Part shown: piece by piece, positions 1 to 20,811 of the stretch | Position numbering within the stretch: the first letter of the stretch is position 1 | How the letters are laid out: every line of letters begins with the position of its first letter | DNA from: Cardinalis cardinalis | Lineage: Eukaryota > Chordata > Aves > Passeriformes > Cardinalidae | Direction of reading: 5' to 3' | Length of the DNA: 64,000 nucleotides | Assembly (NCBI GenBank): GCA_014549065.1 | Contig: JACDOX010000015.1 | Location: forward strand, 7,861,527-7,925,526 | Program-made: the position numbers and the translations under genes | Notes under the pieces: generated by a model | Database searches by the model: none | The model's input: the letters and a program-made list of their open reading frames with translations, nothing else | Told to the model about the DNA's origin: nothing

Positions 1-2367
1 GCTTGGTTATTTTGTACCCATGTTGAATCAGTGATGAACAAAAACTCCACTTCTGTGACTCTCCTGCAGATGCCTGGTCCTTTTTTCAGCACCAGCTGGG
101 ACAACTGGATTTGTACTCTCCACTGGGTGACACTCACTGTGCACAGCTGTGGAGCACCTGATCCCCTGCCCTTGGGGATCAGGAGTATCACACTTTATCC
201 AACCCACAGAGTGGCACTGNACAGTCTGCCTGCTTCAGTCAGAAATCCAAACCACAGCACTATGAATTTCATGCTAAAAAAACCTGTGCTAACTTGTGTT
301 GAGACAGCAGCTCCTAAGTAAAACTTTCTGACCTTCTCAGCTACCATGTCTATTTAAGCTGACTGCCTTTTGCACAGTGCTGCTTTAATGCTGAAAGACA
401 GATTTCTCTACCATGAATTCTGGGCTCACAGAGAAATCATCTGCTTTCTGAAAACCAGATCTGCCTTAAGCCTTGTCCTCTCCTTGGTTTACTTGTAAAG
501 GGTGGAATGTCCATTTCTTCAGATTTCAGAGTCACTGGGGTTCTTCCAGATGCAGATTTGCATTTCTAGATAGATTGATGCTCCATTGATTAAATAATTG
601 TATTTTGATCCATAGTTATTGCAACATTCAGGACACTGAAAGCGCAGTCACAAGTCCAACAAAACCCAAACAGAAATCAGCAATTTCATCAAATCTGTTA
701 TTCAGGCCAATAAATGTGTTATGCTGGTTGTTGACAAGAAAATACCACCAAAAATCAAACAAACAGGAATAAAACTCACTAAAACCCCTCAACCTCAAAA
801 AGAACAAATTTTNATTCCTATGATCATAATCTGTCAGGCACCAAACCAGTTTGTTACCAAGAATCAGTAGCAAACATTCTTTTCTAATTCAGAATTCTAA
901 TAAGGATATTAATTTGTTCCATTATATTCACATATTACTTATGAATATGGGCATATAAAATAAATTCAGCCAACACAACTGAACACAACTGACATTCCTA
1001 GAACAGCAGAAAGATATCCTGGAGGCAAAGGAGCCCTTTGTTTACTTTCAGCATTTCTTTGCTGTCAACCTCCTTGCCCTGAGAATTACAAACAAGACTA
1101 GCACTACATTAAATGAAGTAACTGTTTAAAGAAATGTATTTCAACATCATCACTTATGAGAAGGGAAGTTTCTAATCAGTAAAAAAATAGAATGCACCAT
1201 AATTTTAAACCAGTAGCAAAATCTTCCACTGGTAGTGCAGAGTTCTGTGAGAGTTTCTAAGCATTGCTGCTCTCCTCAAGTTTCCTAAAGGATAAAACTC
1301 CTCATATTTAACCTAAGCTTTAAATGCTGTTATTTCTCATGGGAGGCTCAACACAAGAGTGCCAGTAGGGTGTTGGGCACCTTGCTCTGTTCCTTGATTT
1401 CAACACAAACAGGAAGAAGTGCTGGAGCATGGATAAAAATGTATTTATTTAAACTATGTGCAGCAGTTATCAGCAGCACACAAAGGACCAGGATGAAATA
1501 TAATTGCTTCTGCTCTGATTAATGACATCATGTAATGTAAGCCATGGGCTACTCACAGCCCTTTAAGCAAGATCTCAATTTGTACAGTCCATGATTTTTG
1601 CACATGGTTGGAATATAGTTCAAGAAATGAGTAAGTTTCCCCACAAGGAGCCACTAAGCTGCCAGATAAAGCCAGTGCTGTGTGAGAGGAGCAGCAAGGT
1701 CACAGGCAAAACACACCTAAGGCAGAGTACCAGAATCCTCAGAAGTGACACAGGTTTCCTCCCTTTCTATGGCAGCAATAGTAAAAAGAAGTAAAAAAAT
1801 AAAAAATAGGAGTTAGATTAATATGACAGAAGGGTAAAAAAATCATACTCAAATGAAAAAATAAAACTGCATACTTTGGTAAACCCAGGAAAATCACAGG
1901 TAGAAAACAGTGTTACCTTTCTTCAATTACATTTCCATTGATTTTACTCTGTAAATCAGTACAACTATTGTTATCAAAACAAATAATCTTTGAAATTTCA
2001 AATCCCCAGCTAGGGAATATATACTGTAGACCCAAGATGTTTGTAGAAAGTTATCTGCTGAGCTGTTCTGCTGGCCTGAGGAGCCAATGAGCTCTCATGA
2101 CAGCATCACTTCTCTTACATTGTTTGAGAGTGTGTTGAGTTGAACCCAGAGTGGCAGGCAGGCAAACAACAGCCAACAGGAATTGTGAATTAAGTTAAGT
2201 TGTGCTGCAGGATNTGCACAGCTTTTCTCTCTGCAAAGACACATTAGGCACTAACTGGCCTCCTGCTGAAGTTAGCCATGCACTGTGCACCTGCTTTGAT
2301 GAGGTTCCTAAGGACAGTGTATTCCCTCAGATGGGGACTGAACCCAGGTTTACAGTCCAGCACTTAC
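1..2367 (-). other. XRCC3 intron after coding exon 3 (partial)
   Basis: Searching the minus strand for the next XRCC3 exon, which in human begins with a YICTEDAF-like segment, found nothing. The whole stretch is therefore read as intron running off the left edge. It is AT-rich with short A and T runs. No repeat family, RNA gene or convincing open frame was recognised. Confidence 0.7.
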
Positions 2368-2580
2368 CAGACTCTAAGCCACCATACTTGTAAGGGTACT
2401 GCACACACAGGCACAGCTGCAAACTAAGCTGAGTCTTCCCAGCAGAACTCTCCCCAGCAAGCTCTGTGATTCCCACCAAAGGAATGCCTCCTTTTAACAA
2501 GCTGTCCAGCACTGAACATCCCAGGCTCAGCTTCTGGTGCTGGGAGGTGAAATGATCTTTATCTTGGTAGAGCTGAAGTG
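2368..2580 (-). CDS. XRCC3: XRCC3 coding exon 3 with Walker A
   Basis: The exon is 213 nt and carries the linker ([14 protein letters not shown]), the [20 protein letters not shown] segment with the nucleotide-binding Walker A loop, and ends in YGGLES. The acceptor CTGCAG precedes 2580 and the donor GTAAGTG begins at 2367. The lysine and threonine of GKT are intact. Confidence 0.97.
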
Positions 2581-4008
2581 CTGCAGGGTTTGGGAGTGGT
2601 TTTTAATGATTAAAAAGAAAAAGAAAAAAGCTAGTTTCATTTATTTTTCCAACACACAATGATACAAAATAGATGCTGTACAAAAGCTTTATTCCTACAA
2701 GGGATGCTTGCATTGTTGATGGAGAATTTCCCTAATTCAGCCTGGTCTTCCCCATCTCTTTCTCAACATCAGACCTCTGCTGAGTATCTGGACAAAGATT
2801 CATAACTTACACTGAGTTCTCTCCTCCTCTCAAACTCTTTTTTTCCTTTCTCTGCCTCTAAGGTGTCTCTGAGGAAAGTTACCCTCAGAGAGGATTTTGA
2901 CAGCAAAGGTTCTAGCACAGCAGTTATGGAAATAGAAATAGCAGAGTACAAAACAGCACAGTAGGCATCTGGTCAAAGCCTGAAGACACATGCAAACACA
3001 AGAAAATAGATTTTAAATACAGAGTTGTCATTAAGAATTTGTACAGGAGGAGCTATTAGGTCCTGCTTGTTTTGGAATGAGGTGTTTATGACAAAGCAGT
3101 TTATGAAGCTTTTGATACATGTTATAAATTTTTCAACTCGTCTTAGTCCAAAAGGAGAATAGTGAGAGAGAGGAAGAGAGTGTGAAAGAAAAAGGAAATA
3201 TTTTGTTCCTGTGTTTAAGTGTTTCAGACTGGAGAAACACTTTGTCCTGTGTCAAGCAGGTTCAATCCTGNAAATGTCACCCATTCACTTCCACTTACCC
3301 CCAGGGGGGCTGTCTTTGCATAGTTAAGTAATTCACTACAGCACAATTAAAACACTTGCATTCTCATTTTANACCCACATTCCTGAGTCATTGAGGAGCC
3401 AGAACCATATTTTCTCCCAGTGACAATTATTTTGAGTTTTAGATAGCAGACTTTTTGTGCCCTGACTGCATTACCTGTGAGCATGCTGTTCCTCCTCAGT
3501 GTGTGAGAGACTGTTTTCAGCAGGCACTGGATGTCTGCACTGGAGAGCTTCAGCAATCTCTGCAAGTCTGCTCCAGACAGGTTTAAAATCTCTTTTACTG
3601 ATTTTATGTCAGCTGGAACAAGAGGAATTTTTATAAATACTTTAGGCTGACTTACACAGCAAAGTTTTCCCAGTTTGTAATTCTCATTTACTTGAGGTTT
3701 ATCTATGCTGCATTCTTGTATGGTGGGCAGGCAACACTCACTGGGAATGTACAAACACAAGTTGTAAAATTGTTTGGAAATTTATTATTGAAGCATGGGC
3801 AAAACCCAACACTTTTAATTACTCAGAAAACTTCTTTATTAAATAATTACAGTTCTAAAATGTTAGTGTCATCTTCCTGCTTATACCCACAAACACACAA
3901 TTATATCACTGTGGTGACAGATCTGTTAGTGAGACAGTGGCAAATTAAATTACCTTTTTTCAGGGCAGCAATTGTTCTAGGGTTCAAGTCAAACTGGTCC
4001 CAGTCCAT
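2368..4008 (-). CDS. XRCC3: XRCC3, RAD51-paralogue DNA repair ATPase (5' part, three coding exons)
   Basis: XRCC3 pairs with RAD51C (CX3 complex) and supports RAD51-mediated homologous recombination and Holliday-junction processing in the nucleus. Three coding exons are visible at 4008-3954, 3612-3475 and 2580-2368, all with GT/AG borders and phase-1 junctions. They give 406 nt, or 135 codons plus one base, against 346 residues in human. The start [18 protein letters not shown] resembles the human N terminus, and the ATG lies in a good context (G at -3, G at +4). The N-terminal helical domain ([16 protein letters not shown]) is followed by the Walker A motif GESSAGKTQ at about residue 105. 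Walker B and the C-terminal half are not seen in 1-2367 and must lie beyond the left edge. No frameshift or stop is seen. The gene is head to head with ZFYVE21. Identification is by remembered human sequence and synteny. Confidence 0.96.
2581..3474 (-). other. XRCC3 intron between coding exons 2 and 3
   Basis: This is intronic sequence with GA/AG-rich patches near 3165-3200. A short stretch near 3259 resembles a tRNA B box but has no partner elements. The 341-nt intron 3613-3953 before it is also featureless. Confidence 0.8.
3475..3612 (-). CDS. XRCC3: XRCC3 coding exon 2
   Basis: The exon is 138 nt and enters and leaves in phase 1. It encodes the N-terminal helical domain of the RAD51-paralogue family ([14 protein letters not shown] to RRNSMLT). 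The acceptor AG is at 3614-3613 and the donor GTAA begins at 3474. Confidence 0.95.
3954..4008 (-). CDS. XRCC3: XRCC3 coding exon 1
   Basis: The exon encodes 18 codons plus one base from the ATG at 4008 and ends at a GT donor at 3953-3952. A possible acceptor AG at 4013-4012 would start this exon at 4011 with GAG before the ATG. The preceding tract is only moderately pyrimidine-rich. Confidence 0.93.
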
Positions 4009-4204
4009 CTCCTGACACAGCACAGCAATGAGCAGCACATCCCATAATTATCTGTGATTAAAGTGGCTTTTATCACAGACACAGGCAAGAAAAAATAGGC
4101 ATAAATCAGTGTCAAAAGTTCCCAGAACTTTTTTTTTCTATTTTTAACAATATATTTATCAGTTATCTTAGAGAAGTGACAATTATTCTGGGGTTATTAT
4201 GCTA

Positions 4205-4362
4205 AAAATTATTGCTATTATTATTATTATTTTATATATTATTATTACTTTATATTATCATTCTATATTTATTATTATTTTATATAATAGATCTTATTAT
4301 CTTATATATTGTTATTATTGTTATTTTATAATATTAATATATTAATATTATTATTTTATATC
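4205..4362. repeat. AT-rich low-complexity tract (TTA/TAT repeats)
   Basis: About 160 bases consist almost only of A and T, with degenerate TTA, TTAT and TATA units. It includes a perfect 24-bp palindrome at 4328-4351. The tract sits directly upstream of a CR1 fragment inside the XRCC3 first intron. Confidence 0.9.
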
Positions 4363-4375
4363 GGTATTCTTTTAC

Positions 4376-4847
4376 TTGGGAAGAGTGTGGCCAGCAGGCT
4401 GAGGGAGGTGATCCTCCCCCTCTATCAGCCCTAAGTGAGGCCACACCTGGAGTGCTGAGTTCAGTTCTGGGCTCCCCAGTACAAGAAACACAAGGAGCCA
4501 CTGCAAAGGGCCCAGCAGAGGCCACAGAGGTGAAGAGGGGTCAGGAGCATCTCCCTGCTGAGGAGAGCCTGGAGNAAACAGAGAGGGGATCCCATCAATG
4601 CATATCACAATCCCAAGGTGGGTGCCAAGAGGATGGAGCCAAACTCTCTTCAGCTTCACCTCAAGGTGAAGAAGAGCTCTTACACTGAGGGTGGCAGACA
4701 CTGGAACAGCNGCCCAGGAAGGCCACAGAGATATTCCAAACACACCTGGACTCATTCCTGTGTCACGCTCTGGGTGAGCCTGCCTGGGCAGGGGGGNTGG
4801 GCTGGATGATCTCCAGAGCTCCCTTCCAACCCTGGCGATTCTCTAAT
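4376..4847 (+). mobile_element. CR1 LINE fragment (3' end), decayed
   Basis: The segment follows the CR1 3' region in order: a GTGGCCAGCAGG..GAGGGAGGTGAT block, a CACACCTGGAGTGCTG block, a GGTGCCAAGAGGATGGA block, ACACTGGAACAG, and the terminal GGGCTGGATGATCTCC..CTTCCAACCC..ATTCT. Remnants of the CR1 ORF2 C terminus, such as GCQEDGAKL, are readable but interrupted by frame changes and internal deletions. It lies in XRCC3's first intron in antisense to XRCC3. CR1 is the dominant bird and reptile LINE; this copy is 5'-truncated and dead. Confidence 0.92.
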
Positions 4848-5480
4848 CCAGCCCTTTGGCAGAAGTCTCCTCTGATGGCTGTTTACATTTATCCTATTAA
4901 AGAATTCNACCAATAATCCTGCAGTAAAGAGCTCCTGCTAGTTTCAATTGCCTGTAATTCTGCATAGTGCTTTTGCTCTATGTGCAGCTCACAAGCAAGC
5001 TGGAGCACTTATTCCTGCCCTGTCACTCTTCACACGAGCCGTTCATTTTCTAAGAGAAAAACATCTCACACTCGAGCAGTTTAGGATGACCCAGGATTAT
5101 TCATGCATTGGACAGTCAAATATACATTTATTAGCTAAAAGAAAATTTAATATTAAATTGTTAAAATCTGTTTGTTTCTTGTAACAACCTTAAACAGTTT
5201 TTTAAATACTTTGGTAGAAAACAAGATAGTTTAGCCCCATGGCTGCTTAGAAAGCACTGTGAGTTTCTTAGCATTATTCTGATAAATTTATGAAGGACTG
5301 CAGCAGATAGCCGGTAGTTATATAAGCATACACGACCTTATGAACAATCCCTTTTTCAACACGGGGGGGAGAGGTTGTGATGGGTGCTAATAACAGAATA
5401 AATCTAAAAGAGAGGCAAGTTACTTTTAAGTAACACTCATTTAAAGCAACATTCTGAAAAGATTTAAAGCCGAAACTTAC

Positions 5481-5700
5481 TGACATNAATCATGGTTACG
5501 ACGGCCCTCGACTGAAGGGCTCCAAAGCATTGCGCGCTCTCCGCTCACAGGGAGCCGCTCCATGGATGAGGCCCGGGGGAGAGCGAAACACCGGGAGCGG
5601 GTCACGGTGCAGCCACGGGGGTCCCAGGGGGGTCCCACGGGGCCGGCAGCGGCAGCGAGAGGCAGACACAGGGCCTGACACAGGGACAGACACACGGACA
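5481..5700 (-). other. XRCC3: Probable XRCC3 non-coding first exon
   Basis: On the minus strand a strong GTAAGTTT splice donor lies at the edge of the CpG island, leaving an exon that ends in ATGTCA at 5481. The upstream (right) boundary is unknown and set arbitrarily near 5700. Two ATGs close to the donor (5493-5491 and 5486-5484) could affect translation. The exon is inferred from the donor, the CpG island and the absence of another first exon; no transcript was available. Confidence 0.5.
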
Positions 5701-5797
5701 GCCAGACACAGGGCCGGACAGAGCGCGGCGCCGCCACAGGGCCCTCAGGTCGCCACGGGGCCCTCACGCCGTCACGAATCTCCCGCCGCCCGCGCAG

Positions 5798-5872
5798 CCA
5801 ATCAGCGAGCAGCCTGCCCGCCGCAGGCCAATCAGAGCTCCCTCCAGTGACTGCTCCGGCGGGACAGCCAAT
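5798..5872 (+). promoter_or_regulatory. Three direct CCAAT boxes
   Basis: CCAAT occurs at 5798-5802, 5828-5832 and 5868-5872. The first two have the GCCAATCAG core preferred by NF-Y and are spaced exactly 30 bp; the third is GCCAATGG, 40 bp further on. About three or four helical turns between boxes is typical of NF-Y arrays. Confidence 0.75.
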
Positions 5873-5975
5873 GGCAGCGCGCCGCTCCTTCCCCTCCGGC
5901 TGGGCCGGCCCGGAGCGGCGGGGCCGGGCTGGCTCAGAGCCTCGGGCTGGTGCTGCGGCAGCTACCGGGGGCTCT

Positions 5976-6035
5976 CTGCGGAGCCGCCCCCTGCGGAGCC
6001 GCTCTCTGCGGAGCCGCCCCCTGCGGAGCCGCCCC
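5976..6035. repeat. Four-copy 15-bp GC-rich tandem repeat
   Basis: The unit CTGCGGAGCCGCCCC occurs at 5976-5990, 5991-6005 (last three bases changed to TCT), 6006-6020 and 6021-6035, with no spacers. It makes repetitive open frames on both strands, which I treat as artefacts. It lies in the core of the divergent promoter. Confidence 0.93.
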
Positions 6036-6128
6036 TCGCGGCGGTGCGGGCTCGGTGCGCCGCTTCCTGGAACTCGGCGACGCAGTCCTTCGCTTCCGGG
6101 TTGCGGGGCACGAAGGAGGCGGGACTAG

Positions 6129-18239
<12,111 letters not shown>

Positions 18240-18965
18240 GAACTGCAGCTGTGGCCTCCTGAGGGCACACACAGACACCAGCCTCCACAGACCAGCCTCT
18301 CACTTTGTGCTGATTTGACAGCTGGAAATATTTGCTGTTGTTGACTCTCTCTCATTCCAGCGTGGTTCATTATGTAAGAACTGGCAAATGCAATGTGAGT
18401 ATTTTTTTGAACCATGAGTATTCACGGTAGTGTGCAATATGTATACAGTTAATGCTTTAAACAGCCTCACCTTTTAAGACTTTGTATATTTTGTTAAGCC
18501 TTTACTGGCACTTAATATGAAAGTGACCTGCACTACAGCTAATGTACAGCACAACTTTTATAGTAACCATTATATATACTGTTTGCTACAGGAAGCAAAC
18601 AAATGTGTATGTCTCTTCTGCAGAGAATAGCTTTTGGGTATAGATCTCAGGTTTTTCCCTCTATCCAAATGTTTAAAATCAATGTACAAAAAAAAAAATC
18701 TGCCTTAGATATGATTTTATAGAAATCACATGGGTTTTTTTAAACATTTAATTTTAAACATCTAAATTTTTCACTGAATACCACCAAATTTGACTTGTAT
18801 GAACTTGACCATGAAACTTCACTTCTGTAATAAGCTTCCAGAATAATTTTTAGTTTTGTATTTTCNTTTTTGGTAACGAGCTTTTGTTAATCTAACTGTA
18901 ATGCTATCTGAAATTGTATACAATTTAATGTACAAATATGAATAAATTAATTCACTTATTTAAAA
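18240..18965 (+). other. ZFYVE21: ZFYVE21 3' UTR with polyadenylation signal
   Basis: AT-rich sequence follows the stop codon, with an AATAAA hexamer at 18941-18946. Cleavage probably falls about 15-25 nt downstream. The exact end was not determined. Confidence 0.8.
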
Positions 18966-19264
18966 AAAGAGGTGTTATTTAATTTTGTAATATACAACTT
19001 CTTTAGTAATGGCCACCATGGTCTCTGAACTGTGAACATTTTCACTTTTTGCAAAGAAAACACTAACTTTAGTTCTAAATTAATTTTTCCCAGTTGGAAT
19101 ACTGGGATACTAATGTGTAAGCACATCTTCAGTGAAGCTGATAAAACAAGGAGGAAAGGTGGGTTGACAGCTGTAACCTTGGCAAGCTACAATTAGTGTT
19201 TTCATGCAGACTCTGACCAAAGCCACATCTGCTGTCAAGACCTCTATAAAGAGAGTGGAGAATG
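18966..19264. other. Spacer between convergent genes
   Basis: About 300 bp between the ZFYVE21 cleavage region and the presumed PPP1R13B 3' end. It is AT-rich, with no gene or repeat seen. Both transcription units end here facing each other. Confidence 0.7.
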
Positions 19265-20769
19265 CAGCCATGCCTTAGCAGTACTTTATTGTGCACATTT
19301 ACATGTTCTCTGAATTAGTGTATCATAGGCTCTTGAAATCATCACATTCATGTAGCAAATTCTTCAACAATAATACCCTTTCACTTTTCACCACAATATA
19401 TACAGTTAATGCTGACCTGTGGTAAAAGCAAGTTACAGCACTGCAGAAATGGATATATAAATTATACACAGAACTTGTACATGAAGAGTTAATCAAATTG
19501 CATACTGTTAAATGGGAGAAAATTACAAGAAACATGGCTAAAACTTATAACGGGAAATTCAAAATATACTTTTGGTATATAAAATCATGTACAATTAAAA
19601 TTCCAGTGAAGTGCCTGTTTGTGGGGTTTTTCTTTTTTGCTTGAAACTACAATGTAGTGGAACAGGTTATTGCATAACTTGCCTTGGCAGCAGTTGTAGG
19701 CTGCCAAGAACCACAGAAACTGTCCCCAAATAAGCTATTGCCTTTCTTAAATCCTTCTCTAAACCTTGTTTCTTTCTTCTCCTCAACTTGGCATCTACAC
19801 GACCCTCTTTCTCTACTTCTATCCAGTCCTTCATATTTTCTTCTAGACTGACTACTCAGGCAGACTTCAGGTGACACAGTATAACCCTTACCAGACTCTT
19901 ACCCTTTTCAACTATTGCACTTTCATCCCTGCAGACATACAAATCCCTTAAGCTGNTGCAACTTCAGAACTAACTGTTGTGTCCAGGCTGGATGAGCTCG
20001 GGGGGTTAGTAGGGGAACCTTTACATTCGTAGAGGTAACACCGGTGCTGTAGGCTGAATAATAAGAAAATAAAACACCAAGTGAAATATTGTGTAGGGAC
20101 TTTGAGANGTGTACAAATACTGTTGGTTTTTGTTAGTTCTCTAGCTTGATTCTAAATGCAAATACTGCAAGATGCTAGACTAGGTAAAGCTTTTGTTGGG
20201 GTTGTCCAGACTAGGATTTAAGTGTTTTTACTGTGTTGCCACCTAAAATCCTAGCCTTCACCAAGCTTTGGTAACTACTTAATTATGCATGTAACAGGTG
20301 AAGATCTTGTGTCCTAGAACCCAAAGAGCTGATCTGTAATGAGAACTCAACATTCACTGGTATGGAACAGAAATACCCAAAATCCCGACATGGGACAGTT
20401 GTTGTGGGGGGTTGGAGCAAACTGGACAGTGCATCTGCACTCTGCAAATGACACCTCTGAACATGGAACACAAGGAAGCTCCTACCACGGAACTCTGACT
20501 GAAAACACCGCGTGAGACGAGAGCTGGCACAGCACTGGCGGTAGCGGAGGCATCGCTCTCCTCCTCAGTGCTGGTCACACAAACAATCCTCGTTTACAAA
20601 CCGCAGATCTTGGAAATTGTGGATGCTGTCCATTTAACAAGAGAAAGCACCATTAAAACTAAATATCATAGTTTTATTTCTCTGTGTGAAATGACCAAAA
20701 ATGATGGCTCCAGTGTATGTTCTAAGTTTCCAGTTACCAGCATGGTACTGCACTGTTGTACAACTGAAT
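19265..20769 (-). other. PPP1R13B: PPP1R13B 3' UTR
   Basis: From the stop codon to a minus-strand AATAAA at 19290-19285, the most distal clear signal before the intergenic spacer. A second AATAAA at 20678-20673, about 90 nt after the stop, could give a short form. A CpG-containing patch lies at about 20500-20560. The end position is estimated. Confidence 0.7.
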
Positions 20770-20811
20770 TCAAGCAAGGGTTCGCTGTCGAGGTTTTATT
20801 CGTGGATATAA
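20770..20811 (-). CDS. PPP1R13B: PPP1R13B exon 17 (last coding)
   Basis: A 42-nt exon encoding [13 protein letters not shown] and TGA (20772-20770), matching the human C terminus as I remember it. The acceptor is a T-run ending in TAG, with one N at 20821. An AATAAA hexamer (minus strand, 20800-20795) lies inside the coding sequence. Confidence 0.97.
   Translation of the reverse strand, partial: LYPRIKPRQRTLA

Larger units (their letters stand above)
4012..5480 (-). other. XRCC3 intron 1 (5' UTR intron)
   Basis: This is the proposed intron between the non-coding first exon (donor at 5480-5479) and the exon carrying the start codon (acceptor at 4013-4012). It contains the AT-rich tract and the CR1 fragment. 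The rest (4850-5475) shows no gene or repeat that I recognise. Confidence 0.6.

Noticed and set aside
628..873. 81-codon minus-strand frame in the XRCC3 intron
   Set aside because: No match to the missing XRCC3 exons, aromatic-rich random composition, and an internal N.
3250..3275. GGTTCAATCC, similar to a tRNA B box
   Set aside because: No A box at the right distance, no cloverleaf and no poly-T terminator arrangement.
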